In this document: piece after piece, positions 31,451 through 42,425 of the stretch | How positions within the stretch are numbered: position 1 is the stretch's first letter | Layout of the letters: each line of letters starts with the position of its first letter | From: Phytophthora quininea | Taxonomy: Eukaryota > Oomycota > Peronosporomycetes > Peronosporales > Peronosporaceae | Length of the DNA stretch: 64,000 bases | Direction of reading: 5' to 3' | NCBI GenBank assembly: GCA_011947345.1 | Contig: JAAVTG010000670.1 | Location: 248,001-312,000, forward strand | Notes under the pieces: generated by a model | Seen by the model: the letters and a program-made list of their open reading frames with translations, nothing else | The model's database searches: none | Told to the model about the DNA's origin: nothing | Position numbers and translations under genes: made by a program

Positions 31451-32093
31451 TCAATCCGAACTTTTGTCTCCACTTCCCAGTAACCCTGCACGTTGCTTCG
31501 GGTCCTTCCGCAGGTCGAAAGAGCTCATATGTTTACTCCTCTCTTTCTTCAGCAGCAGCACTGACACTGCTAGCACCACTGCCATCACCAGCTAAGACAA
31601 CAACAAAAAGCAAATCAGTACCGTAACCAATGCAATTACTTCCACACAGGTTACGAACCTCGAACTTCACCACCGCCACGCCTGGGCGCGCGGTATCTGC
31701 TGGGAGCACGCCTTGAACCTCGTCTGCCGCTCGTCCTCTGGCTTGGTGAGCAGCGTCTCGGCCGCAGGGTCTCTGGGGCGCGGGCAGTCCAGCTCCTGAC
31801 GGTAACCTGTGTCCCGACAGTACCCTCGTCCTGCTCGGACTGCGGACAGGGTACACACACCCCACGAGGTTACACGCGAGTCCCGAGTTGGGGTCGTACA
31901 CGCGGTGGGCCGAGACAAGCGCTGGGTCGCGGCGCTTGAGCGGGTTATCCGAGTCCTTGAGCAGGTTGCGCTCGACGTTGGACGGATCGGAGACGACCGC
32001 TGCAACAGCCTCGCGAAGGTTACGCGGTGTGGAGGCAGCTAGGACGACGTACAGCCACGTGGAGAGCACCGCAAGCAAGAGCGCCACCTTCAT
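31451..32093 (-). CDS. Secreted or type I membrane protein with RNLR motif (unrecognised)
   Basis: The start at 32093 (MKVALLLAVLSTWLYVVLAA) gives a clear signal peptide; the frame is open further upstream. RNLR lies at residues 24-27, directly after the likely cleavage site, followed by a Cys-containing ectodomain (ACNLVGC). The reading with strong GC3 bias moves to another frame near 31840 (CRDTGYRQELDCPRP ... QAWRW) and later to a third near 31578, where a hydrophobic segment (LVMAVVLAVSVLLLKKERSK) and short cytoplasmic tail end at 31451. A 63-nt GT-AG intron (about 31579-31641) can be drawn between the last two parts. A signal peptide, Cys-bearing ectodomain and single TM segment indicate a surface protein. 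RNLR is too close to the cleavage site for a typical RXLR effector. No function is assigned. Confidence 0.5.
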
Positions 32094-32233
32094 GATGAGG
32101 GTTACGCAGAAAAGGAAGAATGAGCGTAACCTTGGATACACGGAAGGGGTATGGAATTACGACCACCGAAAGGCAAGTTGAAGTTGACATGGATTCATTC
32201 ATTGTGGCAGCGATTGCTCCTTTGTACGCTAGC

Positions 32234-33705
32234 TTATGTGCTGTGGACGGCGGTGTAGTTGTAGTAGACCTGGTTCTCGTACTCGCTGTCGCAGTACGGG
32301 AATTCAGTGTCCGAGTCGGAGGGCGTGAAGAGCGCCTTGCCCGACGTGTAGGTGACGTAGCAGCCCAGCAGACTGCAAACGACCACCACCGTCAGCGCCG
32401 GGAGCTTCTCGTACAGCGGTAGCGAGTGCCAGAGCTTCTTGAGCAGAAACACGATGGGCAGCACGATGCTGATGAGTGTGACGGTCGAGGCTCCGATGAA
32501 GTCCACCATGTCGGAGAAGTGGTCCTGCAGCAGCACCGATACGATGACCATGACGACGATGATGGCGGTGCGCAGCAGCACGTACTTGAACACGTTAGCG
32601 CCGCGGTACTCAGCGGCCTCAGCCTCATAGTCATCACTGTATGGGTTCTCGGCGTCGGCATTGGAGATGTACGAGATGCGGGACGAGCGACGGTCGCCGG
32701 TGGCCGACGCGTCCTTGGCCGGCGTGGCCACGGCCGCGTACGAGAGCGCGTTCTCGACGTCGTCATCCTTCTTCTGGTGCATCTTGAGGATCATACGCTC
32801 GGCCAGGTAGAAGGCAGGATTGAGCAAGACTGAGAAGGCGATGGTGATGTGCAGTTGCATGAAAAATAGGCCATGACCACGGCGCCCCAGTCGGACGCGA
32901 AGCCCAACGTCGTCAAGCCGTTCGTGCCCGGGTAGATGGAGTAGAGCAGGTTGCCTGTGAGCTGGCAACCTACAGCCGAAAAAGTGGTAGACGCCAAAAT
33001 GAGGAAAAGGCAACTGATGAAGGCCATGGTGACGAACACCACGCGGGGCATGTGGCTCGGATTGCTGTGCTGGCGCTGCAGAGCGGGGATGACGATACCG
33101 GCGTTGTAGGCCAGCGACAGGTTGCCAAACATGCCGGCGACCTGCTCGAATCCGAGCTCTGGAGACGGCGGGGTCGGGTGACCACGCATGCCACGCATGA
33201 CGACGGCGACACCAATGACGTCGGCGATGAGCGTTCCGGCGCAACCGGCGAAGGCGGCCCCAGCACCTTCTTTCAGCGTCGGGATGAGGCATACGGGCAG
33301 ACACATGAGCGCCATGAAGACGATCCAGTACGTGGGGCTGAAGGCGTCCGGGAACAAACCGTCGAGCAGAGTGCCGCCCAGCACCAGGAACACACACGGC
33401 ACCAACACGCACGACGCCATTTGCGAGACGACGGCAAGCCAGCGGCCCCATTTGCCCATGCACCACTCGCCCAGGTCGCTGTACGTCTTGACGGACTCGG
33501 GGGCGAGCAGCATCACGCGACAGATCGCCACGGACGCGTAGATGTTGGCGAAGGCCATGAAGGCCATGCCAATGACGGCCAGCACGGGGCCCGCGCGGGA
33601 GAAGTTGCCGGGCATGCCTAGCGTACCAATGCCGTAGACGCAGCAGAAAATGTTGAAGGCCGTCTTGAGGTCTTCCATCGTGAACCACTTGCTGTCGCAG
33701 CCCAT
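32234..33705 (-). CDS. AAAP-family amino-acid permease 1
   Basis: About 490 aa. MGCDSKWFTMEDLKTAFN at 33705 leads into TM1 (CVYGIGTLGMPGNFSRAGP). About ten hydrophobic segments follow, with the conserved CLIPTLKEGAGAAFAG and GCQLTGNLLYSIYP. The frame breaks near 32864: AYF should continue FMQLHITIAFSVLLNPAFY, found in the next frame, consistent with one missing T in a T run. After an acidic Ser-rich cytoplasmic loop come two or three C-terminal TM segments and an end YYNYTAVHST with an N-glycosylation sequon. It is a proton-coupled amino-acid transporter of the plasma or vacuolar membrane by family; the substrate is unknown. Oomycetes have expanded this family. Confidence 0.85.
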
Positions 33706-33762
33706 GGTGACGTTGAGAGTCGATGCAGCCGGCAGAAGTGTTGGTGGGGATGCGGAGAATGC

Positions 33763-33783
33763 GGCAAATTGGAGAGTGAGAAG
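33763..33783 (-). promoter_or_regulatory. Inr+FPR-like core promoter of permease 1
   Basis: Minus strand cttctcactctccaatttgcc, 58-78 bp upstream of the ATG at 33705. It fits the oomycete initiator (YTCAYTYY) directly followed by a flanking promoter region (MAATTTNC). Confidence 0.6.
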
Positions 33784-33833
33784 GAAAAAAGCTGTGGCCG
33801 ATGAGGTCGTTCAAGTTGTGGTAGGGATCACTA

Positions 33834-34214
33834 GCACCCACGTGGCGGCGGTGCCAGCGACTTCATCAAACCGCGTGTATTAGATGAGCCCATCCTTTGA
33901 TATTTGTTTCTGAATAACTTTTCTGGTGCCTGCCGCTGCAACGAGACCCTCGAGAGATACGGAGCTTTATCTCCCCATCGATAATCAGGCGATACACGAA
34001 GAAGAACGTCTTCATCCAATCGAGGCGCCATTCTAATCATTTCTTCCTGCTGTTTGACCAATCGTCGCTGAAGGCCAAGCTCTCTACGAAGTCGGGCGCA
34101 AGTTTGTTGATATTCAATGTCAAACCGCTGCAGATTCAAACGATGTGTGGCAACAAGAGAGAACTTCGCTTCAACATGCCATGACCCTACGCCAGGCAAG
34201 TCAACACCGTTCAT
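33834..34214 (-). CDS. Hypothetical open frame, 127 aa
   Basis: MNGVDLPGVGSWH at 34214 to stop. Contains a charged helical stretch (ARLRRELGLQRRLVKQQEEM), then a basic C-terminal half. It lies between divergently transcribed permeases 1 and 2. No family recognised; it may be a gene fragment or chance. Confidence 0.3.
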
Positions 34215-34404
34215 GTGAAGCTTGCCACGTCCGTCTGGATCGACCTTCCGGTGCTTAATTCAACAGCGAGTATGCTGTTTGGAGTGCATTTGCACGTGTT
34301 CTGCTCGATATTCACTGTCACCCAAACACGATCCGCGCTTTGACGGCCACCATCAAAGTGACAAAAGGGCAACGCATTCACATGAGCGGTTTAACTTTTT
34401 TTTT

Positions 34405-34421
34405 TCATTCTCAAATTCTCC
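34405..34421 (+). promoter_or_regulatory. Inr+FPR-like core promoter of permease 2
   Basis: tcattctcaaattctcc after a T-rich run, 48-64 bp upstream of the ATG at 34469. Good match to the oomycete Inr plus FPR. Confidence 0.6.
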
Positions 34422-34468
34422 TTCGTGCCCTCAGCTCGCCTCGACATTTGCATCGACCTCGAGACAAC

Positions 34469-35845
34469 ATGGCGCGTAAGCTTCTGTTCACAATGGAGGA
34501 CGACAAGACCTCGCTCAACCTCTTCTATCTGGTCTACGGCATCGGTACGCTCGGCATGCCCGACAACTTCTCGTGCGCGGGCCCCGTGATCGCAATCTTC
34601 GCGATGGCCTTCATGGCGTTCGCCAACGTCTACGGTTCGGTGTCCATTTGTCGAATCATGCTGCTAGCGCCGACATCCGTCAAGACTACGGCGACCTCAG
34701 CGATGGGGTCATGGGCAAACCCGGTCGCTACCTCAGCGTTACCGCGCAGATAGGCAACCGCCAACTGGTCCCGTGCGTGTTCCTCGTGCTCGACGGTCTC
34801 TTCCCCGACGCCTTCAGTATCATACGATGGCATGGTCCATTCTCGTGGCTGTCACCTGTCTGCCAGTGCGTTTGGTGCCGACGCTCAAAAGAAGGAGCCG
34901 GCGCGGCCTTTGCGGGGTGTGTGGGTACGCTGATCGCCGGCGTGATCGGTGTCGGGCTCGTGGTGTACGGCATGCGCGGCCACCCGAGCATTCCAACCGG
35001 CCTCAACTTCAAACAAGTCGCCGGGGCTTTTGGAAACCTCTCGCTCGCGTCCGGAGCCGGTCTCGTAATCCCGGCACTGCAATGCAGCGACCCGACCCGG
35101 ATGCCTCGAATCGTGGGGGCCACCATCGCCTTCATCTCAATTTGCTTCTTGGTGCTAGCGGTCAGTGTCTACACGTCGGTCGGCTATCAGGTCTCCGGCA
35201 ACATCCTGTGGGCGATCTACCCGGACTCGGTCACGGGACTCACGACATTGGGCTTCGCTCCGGATTGGGGTCTCGTGGTGTTGGCCTACTTGTGCATGCA
35301 GGTTCACATCACGATCGCCTTTTCGGTGATTCTGAATCAGGCCTTCTACATAACGGAGCGCAACTAAGCACAAGGCCCAAGCGAGCGACGTCGAGAGCAA
35401 CCTCCAAACGTACGCTGAAGTCTCCAAGACGAGAAATGGTCGCAGTCACACACGTCTCAATGTCGCTCGTTTATCTCCCTCGCCGATGGCGAAGTTAACG
35501 CGGAGGCCGCTGAGGACCGCGGGGCGAATGCCACCAAGTACGTCATCACCATCATCGTGATCTTGGTGATCGCACCGATCCTGTTGAAGGACCACTTCTC
35601 GGACGTAGCAGACTTTGCTGGGGCGTCCTGCATTATTCTGCCGATCGCATTCCTGTTGAAGAAGAAGTGGAACGAGCTGCCAATGTGGGAGAAGTCCATG
35701 GCATTGATCGTCAACGTCGTGTGCTTCGTGCTGGGCTGTTACGTGACCTACACGAACGGCGAGAACTTGTTCGCCCCCAGCGACGACGACACCAACTTCC
35801 CGTTCTGCCGTGTACTACAACTACACCGCAGCTCACGAAGGCTAG
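34469..35845 (+). pseudogene. AAAP-family permease 2, degenerate
   Basis: The start MARKLLFTMEDDKTSLN at 34469 and TM1 (YGIGTLGMPDNFSCAGP) are normal. The homologous reading then changes frame near 34690, again around 34820-34880 (local SWLSPVCQCV versus LVAVTCLPVRLVPTLK), stops at 35367 after AFYITERN, lacks an intact central loop, resumes at 35557 (LLKDHFSDVADFAGAS) and ends after another shift and deletion with VYYNYTAAHEG at 35845. At least four lesions, including a lost segment near the C-terminus, make true inactivation likely here, unlike the single-base breaks in its relatives. It is divergent from and most similar to permease 1. Confidence 0.8.
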
Positions 35846-35951
35846 AGGAAGGAGTCGAGTGTAGTGTAGATAGCAACCTTAAACATTGCATTTTTCGTTT
35901 GCTCGCGACGAATTCTACCATTCGCCAGATTATGATATAGCGTTCAACAAC

Positions 35952-37489
35952 CTAGTTGGTGCTGTTGTGGATGTAGTACGGCTCGTCCTGGTACTCGGCG
36001 TCGCAGTACGGGAAGGCCGTGTCGTCGTCTGAGGGCGTGAACAGCTCCTTGCCGGCGTAGATCATGACGTAGCAGCCCACCACCGCACAAACGACGATGA
36101 CAATGGCAGACGCGGCCTTGTCCAGTACCGGCATCTTCTTCCAGAACACGCGCAGGTAGATGAGCAGAGGCATCACCAGACAGCTCGTGGTGTGGGCCGT
36201 GGCGCCGGTAAAGTCCTCGAGGTCGAGGAATTTGTCCTGAGCAGCCACTGCAATGATCACCAGAACGGCAATGATAGCCAGACGCAGTAGCATGTAGCGC
36301 ACCATGTTCTTGGTGCCGCGGTACGGCTCGCTCAGCTGCGCCTCAGTGATCTCCTCGCCAAACTCGAGCGCCACACGCAAGTGCGACATACGGCCCTCCG
36401 TCTTCTCCACCAAGCTGGACGTCGACACCGGTCGGTCGTTGGGCGTCGTGCTCTGACGGTACGAGCCCTTGGCTTCCAGGTCGTGCTCCAAGTTGTCGTC
36501 CAGTTCATCGTCCGGGTTGAAGCGCACGATAGCGGGGTCTTGTGCATGCCGAGGACCATACGCTCCGCCATGAAGAATGCCGGCTGCGTCAGCGTCGAGA
36601 AGGCGATGGTAATGTGCATCTGCATGAACATGTAGGCCATAATAATCGCACCGCGGTCGGCGGTGAAGCCCAACGGAGCTGCACCCATGGGGTCTGACGT
36701 GCTCACGATCGAGTACAAGATGTTGCCCGAGATTTGGCAGCCTCCGGCCGTGTATCCGGCAAGAGCGACGGCCAAAAAGAAGGCCGAGATGATCATGAAA
36801 GTGATTACCACCACGCGAGGCATACGCTGCGGCTGTGCGTGTTCACGGTGCAAGTCTGGCACAATCGGAGCAGCTCCGTAGGCCAGAGCGAGGTTGCCGA
36901 AGCAGGTCAGCACTTGGTGCAGCGAAACATCGGGAGACGGGATCGACGGGTGGCCGCGCATGTTGTACTGGAGAACCGCCACAGCGATGATATCGGCGAT
37001 GACCGTGCCCATGGTGCCGGCGAACGCCACACCAGCACTCTCCTTCAGCGTCGGGATCAGACACACGGGGACAACCATGATGGCCATAAAGATAGTCCAG
37101 AATGCTTGGCTGAACGTGTCGGGGTACAGAACGTCAAGCAGGGTGCTGCCCAGCACTAGGAAGGCGCACGGCACCAGCAAGCAGACGCCCATCTGGGAGA
37201 TGACAACGATGACGCGGCCCACTTTGCCGAACACCCACTCGCCGAGATCGCCGTAGGTTTTCACCGACGACGGCGCCACTAGCATCACTTGGGACAGCTT
37301 GAGGGTGGCGTAGGTGTTGGCGAAGATCATGAAGCCCAGCGCGATCGTCGCGAAGATGGGGCCAGCACGAGCGTAGTTGGAAGGCATGGCCAGCGAGCCG
37401 ATGCCAACCACGCAGCAGAAGAGGTTGAAGGTGGCCTTCATGTCGTCGGCGGTGAACCACCGGGTTTTGGCTTCCGGTGCGGCCGTCAT
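35952..37489 (-). CDS. AAAP-family amino-acid permease 3
   Basis: About 512 aa. MTAAPEAKTRWFTADDM at 37489, then TM1 VVGIGSLAMPSNYARAGP, CLIPTLKESAGVAFAG, GCQISGNILYSIV and FMQMHITIAFSTLTQPAFF. One frame break near 36537, in a C run (HKTP should continue AIVRFNPDDELDD). The C-terminal part carries a long acidic loop and two or three TM segments and ends PYYIHNSTN. Closest to permease 4; the two form a pair distinct from 1 and 2. Confidence 0.87.
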
Positions 37490-37549
37490 CTTGGGAGAGT
37501 CGAACGAAGTCGCGGCTGCTGCTGTTTCCGGCGGGGACTTGTCCGCGAT

Positions 37550-37572
37550 GAGGAAAATCCCGAAGTGGGCTC
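37550..37572 (-). promoter_or_regulatory. Possible Inr+FPR core promoter of permease 3
   Basis: Minus strand gagcccacttcgggattttcctc, about 60-80 bp upstream of the ATG. Weaker than, but laid out like, the sites of permeases 1, 2 and 4. Confidence 0.45.
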
Positions 37573-38951
37573 TCGAATTAAAAGCCTTTCGAGCTTTCGA
37601 GCTCGTCGTTCATCCTATCGACGGGGATCGTCAAGGGCCTGGCACAGAGACCGACGTTGGGGACCATTTTTTCTCGCGACGAATATACTGAGCGCAAGTC
37701 CGCGAGCAAGCATTGAAATGCCAGCCGACTTGGGCGTGCAAAGGAGCGTCCACGACGTGGTGCATCAATCGCCAGTGTTTGGATGCAGGCTCATGTCCCG
37801 AGCCGCCGCGGCTAAGAGAACTTCTCGAGACGTACGGAGAGGCAACGCGGTGCCGCGAGCCTTACCTCCGTTTAGGGAGGATGGGTTTTCGACAGTCACA
37901 TTTTCATCTCGATCGCTCGTCACATGATAACTTTGGTGCTCGTAGTTTTAATCGCGCTCTGTGGGAACGAGCCATCGACTGCAGTTGCGGAAGACCGACG
38001 CCAACTTGGCCGTAGTAGTTGTCATGATCCTCATTGTTCGGCGGTGTCGAGCGACGTTGAGACCGCGCGATTTCACAGCCGCATATCCTCAGGATAGCTC
38101 GCTTTGGACAGTAACGCGAGGGACCTCGTTGCTTCCAGTCATCTCATAGGGGCCTTTTCCGGTGCAACGTGTGTTCGCTTTTGCAACGACCCTCGCACGC
38201 AGACTCGGCAGCTCGTTCCGTACGTCGTCGCTACGGTCAACCAAAGCCCCACACCGGCACATGTTGGCTCAAGCACTTGTGTATGCAGAGAGACCACCGA
38301 CTGCTAAACGGTGATCAGCAACTTGAAGCGAAAGTTGTTGCCATCTTAAACAGGCGTGGCGATCTGCTGCACAACGTCGTTCGAGGACCAAGACGCCCGC
38401 CGACATTGCTGCGTCCGTCGCCGCACCTCATTTTCAACGATGGGCAGCATTGGCCAAGCTCGCTCGGTCATTCGCAACGCCACGCGGTGGCACTTAACAC
38501 GTTGCCCCTCTGCAGGCACCGCCTTGGCGTGCTCGTGCATACCCACGCGAACGCCATGATGCTCTGCGCGTCACAGAAGAAGTGATCGACAAGACGTGCA
38601 GTCCTGGTAGTGTTGGGCAGGTTGCGGTTTCTGGGATTGATTGCTTGGCTGTGTAGGATCGTTCGTTGTCGGCGAGAAATATACCATTGAATTGGCCACA
38701 CATACTCTGATCAAGAAAACTTGGCATTCGCTTTACTCACAAAATGGTGGGCATCGGTACGTGAGCGATTTGAACACTCCTAGCGAAAGAGTCTTATCAT
38801 ACAGTATGATCGTCAGCAAAGTGGTCCAGCGAGTTATATTGTTCCCTCCCAAATACCTGTCCGTATTCTCGCCAAAATCGTTGTGCAAGTCCCGCCCACG
38901 ACTCTAGATTTCAAAGCATCCACCACGAGACCGAAAACGCCACCCCGTGAT
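37573..38951. other. Intergenic, no recognised gene
   Basis: Only short overlapping frames on both strands, none with recognisable motifs or a sustained GC3 signal. No tRNA-like cloverleaf or repeat was noticed by eye. Confidence 0.5.
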
Positions 38952-39928
38952 TTATTTCTCGATTTCTCCGATGACGCCTTCCGAGCTAATCCAAGCTTGT
39001 CCCAATACGCGCGTTGCGTCGTCTGGGTCTCCCAAAACTCGACACAGTGATCCCCACAAACCGATCGTCACCTCCAGGCGTTCCGCACAGCCAGTGTCTT
39101 CATCCAGCAAGAAGCTGATTGAACTGCTGCAGTGGAGACGCTGCCCAAACAGTCGATCTCGAAGCGTCCGCCATTCGTCCTCGTGGTCGTCTCCTCGGAA
39201 AATATATTTGAGCGATAGCTTGGTGATCGAAAAACTCAACGTCGCAACTGCTCTCACCACCCCTTGAGCGACCGGTTCGATCCGCTGTACGTCGACATGC
39301 GGCTCGCCAAGATACACAGTGTACCGTCGAAGCTGTTCGGCTAGAGCTTTGAAGCCGCAAAGTTCCCCCATCGCCACAGTGGGCAGGAAGAGCGTCTGAA
39401 GAGTCTGTAAACTCCTGTAGATGACAGGATGGCTCTGCATATCTTCGATGCTAGCTGCACACCACGAGGACTGGAAACTCGTTTCAATAAGATGCAGGAC
39501 TTCGCTGACGACGACCCACTGACTTGGCTTGGTTTTGCCTCTGAGATGGAGACGTTGGCGGTTCAATCTCGCCGCCTCGATAGAAGACCGAATTTGCTGG
39601 ACTTCTTGCTCCAGACGCAGCTCCTGTTGGTGCTGAATGTCGCGCTGCTTTTGTCGGAAGCGAGCTTGGCTCTGTCGGAGCTGCTCTCGACGGATCGCCT
39701 TCTTCTTCTCCAAGAGTTTGGCCTTGTCGTCGTCGTCACTGGCAGATTCGCGGTCTCTAGTCGACCGAGCCGCCGTGGGGACTGTTGGAGGGCGTGGAGG
39801 GATCCCCCGTTGCTGCTGCTGCTGTAGGTGTGAGCTCGACCGCGAGGGAGCACGTGGCCGATCACACAGTCGCTCAGCCTCGCTCGAGTCTGCTCAAAGC
39901 TGGAACGTTTGTCGGGGCGATCTGCCAT
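38952..39928 (-). CDS. bZIP-like protein J (frame change in a CAG run)
   Basis: About 325 codons. MADRPDKRSSFEQ at 39928 and the N-terminal family motif (LSDCVIGHVLPRGR) lie in one frame; after a CAG repeat near 39820 the coding reading moves to another (QQQQQRGIPPRPPTVP ... DDDDKAKLLEKKK). Basic region RREQLRQSQARFRQKQRD and coiled coil LRLEQEVQQIRSSIEAARL follow. The invariant Asn position reads Leu. The C-terminal domain is a divergent form of the family domain (DRLFGQRLHCSSSISFLLD, SLCRVLGDPDDATRVLGQ). It sits alone among the permeases. Confidence 0.75.
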
Positions 39929-40986
39929 CGTGCCCGGGGTTGGCAAATGAAGTTCCCGTCCGAGGTTTATTTCACCAGCGCAAGAACGGATGAGCTGAGG
40001 CTCAAACGCACCTATGCAATCAGGAAAGTCGAACAGCCATACAACTTGCCATATACGAGACTCGCGAAAGCTTTGAAAAGAAATGCTTTGCAAAAGCTTC
40101 CGATAGATCGCCAAGATCGCCCCCTATGCTTGTCAAGGAGAGCAGAAACACTGGTCGTCCCGTAAACTGCAACACTGTATGATGCTACTGCTGTGTTTAT
40201 TGCCGCCTGCATGCTTTAAAATTGCAATATCCGCTTCAAGTCCTAGCAAACATACACTTGATACACTTGTCGGGGGCCTTTGCAAGCTAATCTGTACCCA
40301 CCTTTTCTTTGCAAAAACCACTCAGGATTCCTGCTAGGCGAGTGGGTTTAAGAATTGCAGTCTGTTTGTGCGCAATCTCCTTTCATGCAATAACACCTGT
40401 CGGCACAGAAGACAGAAATCCGGGATTACAGCGTCGTTCAGAACGAACATTTCTTCCTGCTTCAACATGAAGACAAGAGACACGTCGTGCTATACATGAG
40501 CTTGGTTTATCATGTTTCTTTATGACGATTACTGCTGTCACGTTAATGGCAAAGCTGGGCTGTTCCAGTGTGGAAGCTGCGGTTCTTCTCCAAACTGCCA
40601 CATCAAATTGGACGCCACAGCTAACCATCTCGCCTTGTTGCCGCACATGGACTGGAATCACCATGCCGCCCCCGAAGCGAACGTAAGGCGGAGTCTCGCC
40701 GCGGGACCACCACCAAGATGTGGATTCATGGCCTTTGTCGCCGATTTGTTGTTGGTGCATCTTCGAGACATGCAGTTCGCGTTTGCGCTCGTATTCACCA
40801 GAAGGGCAACGCTTGCAGCCGCCATGTAGCGTGGTGGAACGCCTGCAGCCAAGGCCTGGTCCTTCATTGTCGTCGCAAAACCCGATTTAGGTTTGCGCAA
40901 CAAAATGTTTTGGGTAGTCCTTGCAAAATGACTACCGGATAGTCACTTGTAAAAATCATTTGTTTTCCAAAACGTTTTCTTTCATC
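39929..40986. other. Intergenic; one unrecognised minus-strand frame
   Basis: A minus-strand reading 40903-40383 (with MHQQQIGDKGHESTSWWW at 40760) contains CKRCPSG just upstream of that Met and then VRFGGGMVIPVHVRQQ. It has no recognised family and weak coding character. The last ~100 bp before LST8 contain agtcacttgtaaaaatcatttg, a possible promoter. Confidence 0.35.
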
Positions 40987-42109
40987 ATGGCGGGCGTGGT
41001 GCTGGCGACGGCGGGCTACGACCACACCATTCGCTTCTGGGAGGCAGCCTCCGGCACCTGCAACCGCACCGTCAAGTACCCGGACTCGGTAAGGCTCTCC
41101 CTTGTCCTCCCCACCGCTGTGTTGTCCCTACTGACCCCCTCCCCGTAGCAAGTCAACTGTCTGCAGATCACACCCGACAAGAAATACATTGCGGCGGCGG
41201 GCAACCCTCACATCCGCCTCTTCGAGATCAACAGCAACAACCCGAACCATGTGACCAGCTACGATGGCCACGCCAGCAACGTCACGTCGCTGGGCTTCCA
41301 GCGCCACGGCAAGTGGATGTACTCGTGCTCGGACGACGGCAGTGTCAAGATCTGGGACCTGCGCGCGCCCGGCTGCCAGCGCAGCTACGACGCTGGCGTG
41401 CCGCTCAACTCGGTCGTGCTGCACCCGAACCAGGCCGAGCTGCTGGTTGGAGACCAGAACGGCCTCGTGCGCGTCTACGACCTGACCGCCAACGCCATGA
41501 CCACCAAACTGGAACCGCCGACGGGCGACTCGGGCGAGAGCGGCATCCGGTCAGTCGACATCGTCCGTGACGGCAGCGCCGTTGTGGCTGCCAACAACCA
41601 GGGCAAAGTCTTTTCTACCGCCCGAAGCCCGAGGGCCACTACGAACTGCAGAGCTCCATGCAAGCACACAATGGCTACATTCTGAAGTGCAAAGTAAGTT
41701 CCAATGGCAAGTTCTGGCGACGTGTTCGTCCGACAAGACGGCCAAAGTGTGGAGTTTGCCGGCTGCGATGGCCGCATCGACCAACGGAGAAGCGTCGGAA
41801 ACGGATTCGGTTCGAGGAAAGTCGTCGATGAGCTCGCAGAACAAGTTTGGGTCCTCCAGCATGAGCTCAACCTTCGGACCGACTGCGCCGCCAGTTCCGA
41901 GCAGCAACGGACTGATCCACACACTGCAGGGACACCAGCGGTGGGTCTGGGACTGCGCCTTCTCGGCTGTGTCCTCGTACCTAGTCACGTGCTCGTCGGA
42001 CCAAAGCGCGCGACTCTGGGACTTAAGTCAGGGCGAAGCCATTCGCCAGTACAGCGGCCACCACAAGGCCGTGATTTGTGTGGCGCTCAATGATGCCGTG
42101 GCGGACTGA
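40987..42109 (+). CDS. WD40 protein LST8, TOR complex subunit
   Basis: About 354 aa in two exons. Starts [19 protein letters not shown] at 40987; the first exon ends at 41088, a 60-nt intron follows, and exon 2 begins [18 protein letters not shown]. The repeats read as in LST8: [62 protein letters not shown] and [13 protein letters not shown] at the C-terminus. LST8 binds the TOR kinase domain and is a subunit of TORC1 and TORC2. Two frame breaks, at 41611 (tttt for ttttt) and near 41713 (ttctgg for ttcctgg), are single-base losses in homopolymers. A Ser-rich insert of about 45 residues lies between repeats 5 and 6, making it longer than the ~326-aa human protein. Confidence 0.92.
41089..41148 (+). 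other. LST8 intron (60 nt)
   Basis: gtaagg...ccccgtag, GT-AG. It joins TCG and CAA in phase 0, restoring the LST8 reading DSQVN. Confidence 0.9.
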
Positions 42110-42425
42110 GAGATGGGAAGGTGACGAGCTGGTACACTCAATTTGACAAACATAACGCTGTGGAAGACTGTGTGAATAGTATCTCCTTGCGAGGTCTTTA
42201 TTATCCAGAAAGCTTGCTGAAATGTCCACATTGTGGTGAAAAAGGTTTAAGCACGGGGAAGTGGTTCATTCAAGTAAAGTGGTGTTCCTAAGACTGCTGT
42301 CAGGAGAAAATGGCCAATATCCAACGTACAAGGAGACACACTGTATTCCGGTTTTGCTGTAGACGACTTCTATCTATCGCCACACTATGATATAGATGCC
42401 ACCAACCACTTTTTAAAGTAACATC
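42110..42425. other. Intergenic between convergent LST8 and permease 4
   Basis: No gene or repeat seen; it holds the 3' UTRs of both genes. Confidence 0.5.

Noticed and set aside
31995..32030. RXLR effector call for the 32093 gene
   Set aside because: RNLR sits directly at the signal-peptide cleavage site, no EER follows, and a membrane segment is likely; kept only as an observation.
33052..33621. 189-aa plus-strand frame opposite permease 1, and similar frames at 42525-43313 and 43322-43963
   Set aside because: Antisense shadows caused by the high GC3 of the permease genes; composition is His/Asp/Gly-rich with no domain.
32234..33841. 535-aa continuous minus-strand frame
   Set aside because: Only its C-terminal ~200 residues are permease; the N-terminal part is an out-of-frame His/Arg-rich shadow of permease 1.
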